Shown here: in pieces, positions 48,101-54,992 of the stretch
Layout of the letters: every line of letters starts with the position of its first letter
How positions within the stretch are numbered: position 1 is the stretch's first letter
Origin: Mimachlamys varia
Lineage: Eukaryota > Mollusca > Bivalvia > Pectinida > Pectinidae
Length of the DNA stretch: 64,000 bases
Assembly: GCA_947623455.1 (NCBI GenBank)
Contig: OX392530.1
Span: 35,123,405 to 35,187,404, forward strand
Direction: 5' to 3'
Position numbers and translations under genes: made by a program
Notes under the pieces: model-generated
Told to the model about the DNA's origin: nothing
Database searches by the model: none
What the model saw: only the letters and a program-made list of their open reading frames with translations

Positions 48101-51098
48101 AATCCCCAGTGTTTGGTAGTGCTGACCCACCAAAGCAGAGCTGAGCTTATATATACTTCTAAGTTTCTAGTTTATTCTAGACTATTCCAAGTCTAGAACA
48201 TACATGTCCACACACAGAGAAAATTCAGATTTATTCTACATATCAATAAGTAAACACGTTCGGTTTCTAGAATATTCTCAACATTGTTAACACTACACAA
48301 GTTATGCAATTTAGTAAACATGTTTACCTGACAAACCGCACAACATAGTCAACATGTTTACAACACACAAATTAAACCATATTATCAACATGTTAACATC
48401 ACAATAATTATGCTGTATAGTAACATACGCTAGAAGTCGTTTTAAACAATGGTGTTTATCACACAGTATTTTCAGGATTTGTCGCTCGAACAATGTTCTC
48501 ATCGCTCACAGGTGGATAAAATCACGAGTTCACATGCGGAGGCCTCTCGATGTGATCCAGCAGTCCACTTGAACGACCCTGTAGACTGTTAGTCCTGTTT
48601 CGGCAACTTTTTGAAGGCAGCTGTAAGAAGTCCTGTGAGTGCAGCGGTGAAAATCCTTTGTGGGCATTTATATTTATTGATATATGTGCTGTGATCTACC
48701 CGATGTATGGTACTTACTCATGCCCTGTGTGGACCTCGCAATGGCATCAAGTGTGTGATCTGTGGATCATCTTGACCGTCATTGACTTGCTAATATTCAA
48801 ACTGGTCGATTGCAGACCAATTACACGAAGACTATGGCAAGCAATTTAGGTTTTTACCCATTTAAATGAAGATGTCTCTCTTAAATTAAAGATATATTTA
48901 TTTGCAATGAAGATACCCTTTTTTTAATACAGATATGTCTGGTTGCAATACAGATATCTCTATTTCAAATTCTATTTGAATTACAAACATATTTTTTGTA
49001 TCTTTATTTCTGGTCCGATTAAAGATATTCATGTTTGAAATAGAGATATCTGTATTGAATTTAAATATATCTCTATTTCAAATAAATATATCTTTAATTA
49101 TTGTTTAAATAGAAATTTCAACATTTGAAATAGAGATATCTCTGATTGAAATAGATATATCTCTAATTCAATTACAGATATTTCTATTTTTAATATAAAT
49201 ATATTTAATTTAAATAGTGTTCTCTGTATTGATTATCAAATACAGATATCGCTTTTTTTAATACAGATATCTGTATTTATACTTGTTTGCTTAGTTTGAA
49301 AATTATTGTTTAAATACAAAAAAAAAATAATGATTACTCCCGGATCATTATCAGTGTTAATGAAACGCTTGCACATGTAAGTTACGAGGTTACTCTTTAC
49401 TATTTTACTTGTGCCTCCGGGTAAATACTTTCCTGATAAATGCCATCAGTCACTTTCTCCATCGCCGTTCTAAGGACGCCATAGCAGTGTTGGGACATTC
49501 AGCAACACTCGGTCTGTATATCCGTCCATTTTTCGTCATTTGGGCTTTTCTGCCGTCATGCCAAAAGGAAGAGCCAAGGGAGCAATCATTTTTCCTATTT
49601 GATGGCTAATACAGATATCTCTATTTTATGTCAAATAGAGATATCTGTAATTGAAATAAAGATATCTTTATCTAAAAGAGAGATATCTGTGTTTCTATTA
49701 CAATTAGAGATATCTGTAATTGAAATAGAAATATTTGTAATTCAAATAGAGGAAGCTGTATTCTAAATACAGATATCTCTATTCTTAATACAGACATCTT
49801 TATTTTAAATACAGATATCTTTATTTACAATGAAAAGCAGATATTTCTAATTAAAATAAATATGTCTTAAATTTAAATAGAGATATCTGTATTTGAAATA
49901 GTGATATCTCTGTTTCGTGTTTAATAAGAGAAATTTGCATTTTATATTGATATATCTTTAATTCAAATAGAGATATCTCAATTTAAGTTAGATATATCTC
50001 TTTTTCAATTACATTTATCCATATTTGAATTAAATTTATCTTGTTTTTATATTACTGCAAATATCTTAACGGCTAACGGCTTGCCATAGAGGGTCGGAGA
50101 ACTGTAATATCGTATATTTTTTAGTTTTGTAACTTATATGTGTGAGAATGTATGTATGTGTTAGTTGTGAGAGAGATATTTAAAAAAGATGAATATGTAC
50201 AAGTAGTGTAACAAATTCAATAAATGTGTATAGTGTATATCTGGCGGTTGACCCTTCTTGGTACATTGTATAAGCGCTGCTAGTCGTGCTGGTCCAAGTT
50301 ACAGGAAGTGGTACATGTAAACCAATGACTCACCTCGAAATCGAAATACGATGTCGATTCTCTGTATTCTTGCCTTTGAAGGTAAAGTTCCTCTCCACCA
50401 GACACTCGTTGCACCATCAGAGGCCATACAAACACCTGGAGCAAACGGTCCGTAAACTCCGTCTGTTGTACCGGACAATGGGAAATCTGGATTTACAGGC
50501 GTTGAATCAAGTACCAACTGATTCTTCAGGTTGACTTTAAGTGTGAAAAAAATCATCGTATCAACTTCTTTTTAAATGAAATAAATGACATAATTCATAT
50601 AACATAGCAACATGTCACAGTTGCGGTCATTTTTTGTATATGAAAAAATAAAAGTTGTATCTCGATGAGAACAGTGTACATTGTAGGTAATGGAAGACGT
50701 GTCTAAGAAGTAGCTCCTAAACCGCTATTACAAAACATGAGACGTGTAGATTTTCGTGCTCTTTCATAGCAAAATCCAATACCTGTTACTTCAAACAGGA
50801 ACATTAATGATATGTGTGATATATTTATATTTTCTTTTCTCAATGTTCGATTTAATTTTATTAATTATTCATCACGATCACAGCTAAAGCGACTGCCAAT
50901 ATATTTGAGGTCTACTGTGTATCGGTTTGCCGTCAAATATACCAAAATAATGTTCACTTTATTCTAATTGAGTAATAACTGACAATAAACACCTTAAACA
51001 GTAAACAATGTAAACTTACTACTCGTGCGGATCCCTGGAAACAAACTCAACAGAAATATCCCAAACACTATCAACACAGTTCCTGTTGACACCTCCAT
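17974..51098 (-). CDS. Gene B: fucolectin-EGF transmembrane receptor with ITAM-like tail (16 exons, ~727 aa)
   Basis: A complete predicted type I receptor. In order it has: 26-residue signal peptide, fucolectin-type domain (about 134 aa), one 8-Cys EGF module, seven 45-aa EGF modules alternating between two types, three 31-32-aa MEGF-type modules, a membrane helix (GIGAGLGVVITVLVILVIV) and a tail of about 90 residues. The tail has three tyrosine motifs, YEVV, YEKL and YDTV; the last two are ten residues apart, close to an ITAM. I reconstructed 16 exons with GT/AG borders. Every junction is phase 1, the total is divisible by three, and the frame ends at TGA. The plan resembles Draper/MEGF10 engulfment receptors with the EMI domain replaced by a lectin module; that role is inference. 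Intron 2 holds a BEL element. One extra EGF-like exon copy near 28.7 kb would break the frame and is left out. Confidence 0.85.
18627..18648 (+). promoter_or_regulatory. Triple TGACCTTTGACCT direct repeat (DR1-like)
   Basis: Three TGACCT half-sites spaced by one base, the arrangement bound by RXR/HNF4-type nuclear receptors. It is intronic in gene B. Function is unknown and it may be a chance or repeat-derived site. Confidence 0.3.
19288..19476 (-). CDS. Gene B exon 15: transmembrane helix and juxtamembrane
   Basis: 63 codons, phase 1-1. A hydrophobic stretch AAVGIGAGLGVVITVLVILV is followed by the basic stop-transfer QTRRLSMKSK, then a Ser/Thr/Gln-rich start of the tail. The donor is GTAATG. 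Confidence 0.88.
19533..21086. mobile_element. TTAA-flanked, piggyBac-like non-autonomous element
   Basis: TTAA lies at both borders (19,529-19,532 and 21,087-21,090), just outside perfect 13-bp terminal inverted repeats GGACTAGGTACAG. Inside are 1.55 kb with no transposase; an 81-codon frame at 20,154-20,399 shows no family feature. TTAA target duplication is the hallmark of piggyBac. It lies in intron 14 of gene B. Confidence 0.6.
21195..21268 (+). repeat. Dispersed repeat R1, copy 2, left piece (split by a LINE)
   Basis: TACTTGGATGTATACAAGATTTACATGGCGGG matches, in part, the front of the R1 repeat. The repeat then stops and resumes after the LINE at about 22,560. Confidence 0.55.
21269..22567 (+). 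mobile_element. 5'-truncated LINE (RTE-like) with RT and zinc-finger-like thumb, inactive
   Basis: Reverse-transcriptase motifs are seen in order: MDLEKAFDRVP (motif A), GVHQGSVLSPLLF (B), then after a frameshift LYADDLVII (C) and KGLRVNAAKTKVM. A cysteine-rich insert (CAVCR ... CSRCRE) and the C-terminal RLLWYGNVHRF and GRGVGRPKLSW follow in shifted frames. The endonuclease and the 5' end are absent. It sits inside an R1 repeat. Confidence 0.8.
22560..22756 (+). repeat. Dispersed repeat R1, copy 2, right piece
   Basis: GTGTCGTCGATAAA... through AATTTTGAATTCGGATATGG and CAGTATTCTCTG corresponds to the second part of R1. It continues from the piece left of the LINE. Confidence 0.55.
22916..23011 (-). 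CDS. Gene B exon 14: MEGF-type EGF module
   Basis: 32 codons, phase 1-1, CQDGYYGVYCDNICPHDC then IQTNGYCS. CxxGYYGxxC...CPxxC is the MEGF/SCARF repeat pattern. Confidence 0.88.
23456..23551 (-). CDS. Gene B exon 13: MEGF-type EGF module
   Basis: 32 codons, phase 1-1, CKTGLYYAFCDKSCPQNC then CNQTNGNCK, between TTTCAG and GTAACT. Confidence 0.88.
23750..24335. repeat. Intron block duplicated at 31,290-32,290
   Basis: Several islands match, e.g. ATGCATTTT.GG.AAAGG, TGTGTTATTTTT, ACACAGAAAT and GAGAT.AAAACGAGA.TTGA. The paralogous block lies between exons 6 and 7, so whole EGF-bearing segments were duplicated within the gene. Confidence 0.5.
24343..24435 (-). CDS. Gene B exon 12: MEGF-type EGF module
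   Basis: 31 codons, phase 1-1, CASGLYGADCGQTCSDTC then CDRKTGVCN, ending at a GTACGT donor. Confidence 0.85.
25215..25600 (+). repeat. Dispersed repeat R1, copy 3
   Basis: Forward copy with TTACATGGCGGGTGTTGTCG, CTTACTCTTCCGGAACA and TTTTGAGTTCGGAGTATGG. The recurring reading frame is interrupted. Confidence 0.7.
25600..25790. repeat. Dispersed repeat R2, copy 1
   Basis: GTCGTCATTTAAACGACATTG, GGCACCAATGA, CATGTGCTACGTCTCGA-like and GTTCATATA.TGG blocks recur at about 37,940-38,190. Confidence 0.45.
26311..26445 (-). CDS. Gene B exon 11: EGF-like module, alpha type
   Basis: 45 codons, phase 1-1, VTFGENCAEECRCKIPGC then QAGYYGRSC. It has no following beta partner, unlike the earlier alpha exons. 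Confidence 0.87.
26625..26870 (+). repeat. Dispersed repeat R1, copy 4
   Basis: Forward copy. The reading frame ASVVDEAEDSLSSDT..VPILPL is still open but diverged. Confidence 0.65.
26901..27035 (-). CDS. Gene B exon 10: EGF-like module, beta type
   Basis: 45 codons, phase 1-1, beta signature (LTCHCSTPGC, SVTGHCNV and a GW..SC close) with a GTAAGT donor. Confidence 0.85.
27192..27326 (-). CDS. Gene B exon 9: EGF-like module, alpha type
   Basis: 45 codons, phase 1-1, VTFGENCAKECHCKTPGC then TPGCQAGYHGSSC. Confidence 0.87.
27640..28110 (+). repeat. Interspersed repeat with AGTCCCC hairpin and TTC microsatellite
   Basis: Starts with the hairpin TAAGTCCCCAAAACGAAGTTAGGGGACTTA (in part), then a (TTC)n tract. 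Degenerate direct copies of TTCTGATTGGTCGAAAATAGAT follow, with a third weak copy at about 28,435. It is in intron 8 of gene B. Confidence 0.5.
28115..28372 (-). repeat. Dispersed repeat with hammerhead-ribozyme-like core, copy 1
   Basis: The minus strand carries CTGAAGA-GTCC-TAGGA-GGAC-GAAAC (28,174-28,198). This is the hammerhead core CUGANGA / stem II / GAAAC with a 4-bp stem II. ACAG-CTG-TATG can pair with CATACTGT about 30 nt on (stem III), followed by A as cleavage base. Stem I is weak. A second copy lies at about 60.1 kb. Confidence 0.6.
28640..28781 (-). pseudogene. Decayed extra EGF exon (alpha-like) in intron 8 of gene B
   Basis: The minus strand reads GKGCNTRCQCAVPGC then KATGTC and GCLDGW, the alpha-type cysteine pattern. 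The closing cysteine is lost, and the distance from acceptor to a GTTTGT donor is 142 bp, which would shift the frame. It is probably a relic exon. Use with another donor cannot be excluded. Confidence 0.55.
29330..29660 (-). repeat. Dispersed repeat R1, copy 5
   Basis: Reverse copy. The minus strand reads LVVIDNDDSILILRIDVYL then VTKIYMAGVVD, with a frameshift after that. Confidence 0.7.
29981..30115 (-). CDS. Gene B exon 8: EGF-like module, beta type
   Basis: 45 codons, phase 1-1, TFGENCLSTCHCDTPGC then SVTGHCNVPGC and GWGCHV-like close, with a GTAAGT donor. It pairs with the alpha exon just upstream. Confidence 0.85.
30713..30847 (-). CDS. Gene B exon 7: EGF-like module, alpha type
   Basis: 45 codons, phase 1-1, VTFGENCVEECRCKTPGC then RVTGVCNITGC and GYHGNSC. 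Confidence 0.88.
31290..32290. repeat. Intron block paralogous to 23,750-24,335
   Basis: Long AT-rich intron with islands matching the block upstream of exon 12. It contains a 95-codon and a 75-codon open frame with no recognisable domain; these are treated as chance. Confidence 0.45.
32986..33120 (-). CDS. Gene B exon 6: EGF-like module, beta type
   Basis: 45 codons, phase 1-1, CSNTIFGEDCSLTCHCSTPGC in part, then SVTGHCNVPGC and GWMGDSC. The acceptor is CTTAG and the donor GTAAGT. Confidence 0.88.
33886..34020 (-). CDS. Gene B exon 5: EGF-like module, alpha type
   Basis: 45 codons, phase 1-1, VTFGENCAEECRCKTLGC then TPGCQAGFHGSSC. It is nearly identical to gene A exon 5. Confidence 0.87.
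34240..34740 (-). repeat. Dispersed repeat R1, copy 6 (longest open frame)
   Basis: The minus-strand frame of 121 codons includes VTKMYMVGVVDETEDAYSSG and LSFLPILPLVKSILSS. It is the A/B-duplication partner of copy 1. Confidence 0.7.
34745..35705 (+). repeat. Degenerate TTTACAGAGAG array (copy B)
   Basis: Counterpart of the array at 1,145-2,135, unit by unit similar but with indels. Confidence 0.85.
35870..36625 (-). repeat. 67-bp exon/splice-donor minisatellite (copy B, ~11 units)
   Basis: Same unit as in copy A but about twice as many. Each unit holds GTGTATTGTAACCAGT|GTAAGTAC, i.e. exon 4 end plus donor, on the minus strand. The open frames here are by-products. Confidence 0.9.
36564..36701 (-). 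CDS. Gene B exon 4: 8-Cys EGF-like module
   Basis: 46 codons, phase 1-1, FTYKYGDQCQHSCTNCKYGC in part, then NPDNGVC, GWTGPVYC. The acceptor is TTGCCAG. The nearest of several equivalent donors is used in this model. Confidence 0.78.
37082..37282 (-). CDS. Gene B exon 3: second half of fucolectin-type domain
   Basis: 67 codons, phase 1-1, RADGFALWVSNDTG, GNKCYEDVDAGLPDVTQNI and VCEVDVYG. The donor is GTAATA. NDT, NIT, NVT and NGT are potential N-glycosylation sites. Confidence 0.85.
37900..38200. repeat. Dispersed repeat R2, copy 2
   Basis: Matches 25,600-25,790 in several blocks (GTCGTCATTTCAACGACATTG, GGCACCAATGAT, ACGTCTCGAGAACC). Confidence 0.45.
38461..39609 (-). repeat. 3' LTR of the BEL element
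   Basis: 1,149 bp. In element orientation it starts TGTGCTGGATC and ends GGCAGAACA. It is preceded by a purine-rich tract (AGACGGGGAG), the expected polypurine tract. Confidence 0.88.
39788..41843 (-). pseudogene. BEL pol, RNase H and integrase part (broken)
   Basis: The RNase H region shows DASEKAIAAAAYVR and PKLELCAVVIAVELAE. The integrase shows the HHCC-type zinc-binding region (HHQGRH, HHCVTCQRLRG), core motifs GVDVFGPW and RSDCGTNFFGA, SHMGGVWERMIG, and a C-terminal basic domain (GDVILLKDKNLPRND). It is split over at least five frames by frameshifts, so it is non-functional. Confidence 0.85.
41871..43110 (-). pseudogene. BEL pol, linker and reverse transcriptase part (broken)
   Basis: The linker before RT is recognisable (LSVEDRQFLDAKNEECHKDKDGFW in part; PLPFRYPRPRMPNNR). 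RT carries TADVEQMFYRLLV, SPSPAVATFALR and the catalytic FYVDDCLVL. Stops and frame changes separate the pieces. Confidence 0.85.
43436..45580 (-). pseudogene. BEL gag with coiled coil, zinc knuckle and protease-like end (broken)
   Basis: The start ATG lies near 45,580 (MSTAENAPDEQSTKAEG) with an early stop. A charged coiled-coil stretch follows at 44,758-45,078, then the gag body (44,192-44,897), a CCHC knuckle CFKCGETDSHMAKEC near 43,849, and a protease-like AAIDDQSNRTLIS. At least four frame breaks are seen. Confidence 0.82.
45640..47328 (-). repeat. 5' LTR of the BEL element, interrupted by a 560-bp insertion
   Basis: Colinear with the 3' LTR except for a 560-bp block at 46,129-46,688 and small differences. 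Just inside it is TGTGACCCTGACGATC, in the position of a primer-binding site; the tRNA is not identified. Confidence 0.87.
46129..46688. mobile_element. 560-bp MITE nested in the BEL LTR
   Basis: Absent from the other LTR, where the empty site reads AATATAATTGAC. Ends are inverted repeats of about 19 bp (ACGCCGTTTCCGAGATAC against ACGCCATTTCCGGGATAC), flanked by an AT duplication. There is no coding capacity. Confidence 0.8.
47472..47550 (+). repeat. 31-bp tandem repeat, ~2.5 units
   Basis: The unit starts ACTTGAGAACATTTTTTCCC and ends TTTTACAGC, with period exactly 31 (47,472; 47,503; 47,534). Confidence 0.8.
47551..48831. other. Gene B intron 2: no feature recognised
   Basis: AT-rich intron with several direct CAACATGTTTAC/CAACATGTTAAC motifs at 48,310-48,400. 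There is no coding signal beyond short frames. Confidence 0.35.
48832..50089. mobile_element. Candidate inverted-repeat element filled with AGATATCT arrays
   Basis: Bounded by inverted CTATGGCAAGC (48,832-48,842 and 50,079-50,089). Inside are two arrays of about 22-24 bp units built on AATAGAGATATCTGTATTT, on either side of about 290 bp of non-repetitive DNA (49,315-49,605). There is no transposase. A clean target duplication is not seen. Confidence 0.5.
50334..50534 (-). CDS. Gene B exon 2: first half of fucolectin-type domain
   Basis: 67 codons, phase 1-1, NLKNQLVLDSTP, SGTTDGVYGPFAPGVCMASD and WWRGTLPSKARIQRIDIVFR. The acceptor is TTAAAG and the donor GTGAGT. Confidence 0.85.
51020..51098 (-). 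CDS. Gene B exon 1: start codon and signal peptide
   Basis: ATG, then STGTVLIVFGIFLLSLFPG as the hydrophobic core, ending IRTS plus one base at a GTAAGT donor. The in-frame upstream ORF continues but lacks conservation with copy A. This ATG is shared by both copies. Confidence 0.82.
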
Positions 51099-51227
51099 TT
51101 CTAACGAGTATATGTCACTGGCAGTGGCAAACTCCTGTCCACGTACGAATGACCATACCATTTGGTCGTACGTATACACTCACAACACTTCACGTAGTGT
51201 AACATATTCAGACCAGGAAGTAGTCTA

Positions 51228-51237
51228 AATATATAAC
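51228..51237 (-). promoter_or_regulatory. Candidate TATA box of gene B
   Basis: TTATATATTT on the minus strand about 130 bp before the start codon, next to upstream blocks conserved with gene A. Copy A has GTATGTATAC instead. The transcription start is unknown. Confidence 0.3.
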
Positions 51238-52282
51238 GGACAACACAGTACATGTGGAGAACAAAACAAGCTAGACGCTACAATTCATCGACCTGGGATA
51301 TCATAACTAAATCTGTTTGATTGTTAATATAAAGAGTGACCTAACTCTATGTTAAATGCCAGCGATTCAAGGGGATTTTAAAGGCAGTTTTATTGACTAC
51401 CCGTTATGCGTCATTATTGTTATAAGTCATACGCAGTTAGTTTTAACCAATACAGAAGCTCGATACGTCTTCTTCTTAATCATCGGCTAAACCATAACAT
51501 GGATTGCACTATACCAAATCTGTAAAGTTGAATTATAAGTTTAATCGCAATATGTACTGTAGGATGAACATTTTTTGCAATATGTATATTTGTCTGTGTT
51601 CCACAACATACATAGTTTTTCCAACATGGCAATGGGACAAATATAAGTCTATATATAGCAGTCTCACTGTAAACACAATCCGCACATAGTAAAACAGCTT
51701 GTGCATGTATAATAAATACAATTATATACATATTGCACTAGGGTTACACCAGCATTTCAAAATAAGTATTATATACGAGGCTACCTCACTCACACTGTAC
51801 ATTGTACGGACCCATGACTGATCAGGTGTTTTATTGTTCATTATGCTTAATTGGTCTACCGGTACTGGGCAGTCACGTACCACGTTTTGCACCATCAGAG
51901 GCCATACACACATTTTAGCAAAAGGGCCGTAAACTCTGTCTGCTGTACCGGACAACGGGAACGTTATATGTGAAGGCGTTGTTATTCCACTTTCAGACCA
52001 TTGTATAACCGTGCTGACTGTGGGATAAATATATGTTATATACCACTAGTGGAATATGACCTTCCGGACTTTTAATTGGTTGAGAAGTTGAACTTTGACC
52101 GGAAAACACGTGGTTAAATGCAACTTGCTGATTGTTGACATCATCATCGATTGTCGATGTTGTCACAATTTGGCGGGAATACATACGAGATGATGTGTTT
52201 TTGCGCAAATATCATCTGCGGTTCACAGAAAACAAAACTGCCACTGCGACTTAATATTATTGTGGTAGAAACAGGTCACACG

Positions 52283-52434
52283 ACTCGTGGTTATTGGATA
52301 TGGAATTCATTTCACTCTCGTTAATTATTTTTTAAACCTTACAAAAGACACTCGTTACAGCTCGTGTCTTTTGTAACTTTTAAAAAATGATTAACTCGAG
52401 TGAAATAAATTTCATATCCAACAACCACTCGTTG
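52283..52434. repeat. 150-bp fold-back palindrome
   Basis: Two arms of about 68 bp (TTGGATATGGAATTCATTTC and, inverted, GAAATAAATTTCATATCCAA) meet at TTACAG with GTGTCTTTTGTAA/TTACAAAAGACAC at the tip. It lies upstream of gene B with no counterpart in copy A. Confidence 0.75.
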
Positions 52435-52669
52435 TGTATCCTCTTTGTATTAATAAAAGTTTATATTACTCTTTCACCCCTTTAACCTAAATGCAGAATT
52501 ATCATTTCTACACCATAACCATATCCTTAGTAATCATATACATATATCGAGGGTGAACACATGTATGAATGACAAAAAAAGTAGGGACTTACAAATGAGG
52601 CAAGGGTTAAATGCCTAGATCATATATGAAATAAATTTGATGAATCCACAAACTTACCCCTTTCTGATA

Positions 52670-53470
52670 TCTACTATACATGTTCGGTTGTCTTCTGTAC
52701 GCGTTCCGACGTCTACTGTACACGTTCTGATGTCTAATGTACACGTTCTGATGATTACTGTACATGTTCTGATGTATACTGTACATGTTCTGTTGTCTAC
52801 TGTACGCGTTCTGATGTTTACTGTACATGTTCTGATGTCTACTGTACACGTGCTGATGTCTACTGTACATGTTCTGATGTCTACCGTACATGTAATGTGT
52901 TCTGCTGTAAAGTTCGGATGTATACCGTACACGTTCTGATGCTTAATGTACACGTTCTGATGTCTACTGTACACGTTCTGATGTCTACTGTTCACGTTCT
53001 GATGTCTACTGCACACGTGCTGATGTTTACTGTACACGTTCTGATGGCCACTGTACATGTTCTGATGTCTACTGTACATGTTCTGTGTTCTACTGTAAAG
53101 TTCGGATGTATACTGTACGCATTTTGTTGACTATTGTACATGTTCTGATTCTACTATACATATTATATTGTTTACTGTACAGGTTCTGATGTCTTATGTA
53201 CATGTTCTTATATCTTCTGTACATGTTCTGATGTCTACTGTACATACTATGTTGTCTACTGTACACGTTCTGATGTCCACTGTAGATGTTCTGATGTCAA
53301 ATGTACATGTTCTGTGTTCAACTGTACACGTTCTGATGTCTACTGTACATGTTCTGTGTTCAACTGTACACGTTCTGATGTCTACTGTACATGTTCTGAT
53401 GGATACTGTAGATGCTCTGATGAATACTGTAGATGTTCTGGTATATATTATACACGTTCTGATTTGTACA
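52670..53470 (+). repeat. 21-bp satellite array upstream of gene B
   Basis: About 38 units of the same 21-bp unit as upstream of gene A, more degenerate. A higher-order unit is marked by TGTTCTGTGTTCTACTGTAAAG-type variants. Long frames on both strands are artefacts. Confidence 0.92.
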
Positions 53471-53479
53471 AAACAATAA

Positions 53480-54246
53480 AACATATTTTGTTTTTTAAAG
53501 CCACCATATTTATATGCTGCTCGGATATATTACTCCCATACTACGTTTATGAACATCTTTGACAACAATTGCCGTTATTTCGTTATTTCACATCATAATT
53601 AATGTATCATTAATTACTATATTGACGAAATGAACTTATGCTACTTGTACATTTGATATGTATTTGTTTCGCTTTAATTATCGACTGAATTACTTCAGAC
53701 AACCCAAAAGGTTTTCTGTTTCAATGCATATTAGCTATGATATCTGAAACATTTTGGGCTTCTATGTTTTCATGGAATATCAAAACATGCACTGCGAGGA
53801 GTAAACTTGATAGAAATTCCTTTTTAATTGTTTTTACACATCAGTTCCACGGAAAGTCCGGCCATGATCTATCGTCCTGAATATATTTTCTAACGCGAAA
53901 ATATATATTTTACTCAGGCAATATTTCTTCACAAAAATTTCAGGTGAAATTCGGTAAAAAAGGGAAAAAAAGGAAACACGTAAAAAGATCTCGTACAATT
54001 CTTATGAAACATTCAAAGTGAAATTCATGTGAAAAAAAATGCATGTGAAGTATATGATATGAAGAAGCATGCTGCATTAATAAATACGATTCCTTTCTTT
54101 ACAAGCGACTGTAATACAATTATGCGATTCTTTATTGTACAGAACGTATGACATAGTATTAAATATAATTTTTATACTATATGTGGGTATGCCATATTAT
54201 TAAGTATGATGCTTATACACTTTAGGTTAGGGTAGTATGATATATT
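53480..54246. other. Intergenic DNA between the phosphatase gene and gene B
   Basis: AT-rich; no feature recognised. Confidence 0.35.
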
Positions 54247-54390
54247 ATAGTGTAACTTGTTTAAACCGGATGTAATTTATTTATTTTTTATCTGAGTTCA
54301 GAGGGAACTATTGGGACCGAACTAACTGTAAGGCCAGAATAGACAGGGATTCGGATTAGACAGGGACCGGTTTAGACAAGATATACTGTA
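54247..54390. mobile_element. pogo/Tigger-like MITE
   Basis: Ends TATAGTGTAACTTGTTTAAA and, inverted, TACAGTATATCTTGTCTAAA, both followed by CCGG. TA borders fit Tc1/mariner-pogo. 144 bp, no coding. Confidence 0.6.
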
Positions 54391-54529
54391 TCAAGTATAA
54401 TTCTTTATGATTATCACAAAAAAAAATATTTTCCAACACTCTATGAGAGCTTTTCATTTCTGGCAAAAAGTTTAAACTTCTTGGAATTTAATTTTGGTTC
54501 TAACCAAAGAGGTTTAATGTCATATTAAT

Positions 54530-54535
54530 TTTATT
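54530..54535 (-). terminator. Candidate polyadenylation signal of the phosphatase gene
   Basis: AATAAA on the minus strand about 347 bp after the stop codon. Confidence 0.3.
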
Positions 54536-54881
54536 ATCTTTAGTGAAATTTAAAATTAAAAGATTGCGTCTATAATGGTAAGAAATGCACAAATTTGAGT
54601 AATGTGGTACTAATCATTCGTTTGAAAACCTCTACATATCACTAATCTCTACATGTAAATACAATGGCAAATCCTCAGGTAAGGTATCAAGGCAAGTGCA
54701 CTGAAGCTGTGAACAAACAGGACAATCACAATGTCCTCACCAAGTGTTGGAACAAAGTTAACCTTCAGAATCATGTTATTATGGTGATCATCATCAACCT
54801 TCTGTTTTTCTATAAGTTAGAAGCTTTAAACACAGAAATGTAACAATAGTGTCTAGAAGAACAATGCCCAGAATCTTCACA

Positions 54882-54992
54882 TCATGGATTGTTCTGATAA
54901 ACTGCTTCTTCGTTTTGGTATGCGTTGTAGCAACTGTTGTTTATTGTTCGAAAATAGGCTTTCACAGCATCCCATGTATATTGGTACTGGTC
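54882..54992 (-). CDS. RPTP last exon: end of D2, tail and stop
   Basis: Encodes DQYQYTWDAVKAYF then a short tail with YNAYQNEEAVYQNNP and TGA. DQYQY.. aligns with the EQYxF..A helix that closes PTP domains. Confidence 0.88.
   Translation of the reverse strand, partial: DQYQYTWDAVKAYFRTINNSCYNAYQNEEAVYQNNP

Noticed and set aside
52607..53562. Open frames of 77-141 codons
   Set aside because: Same satellite as above in copy B.
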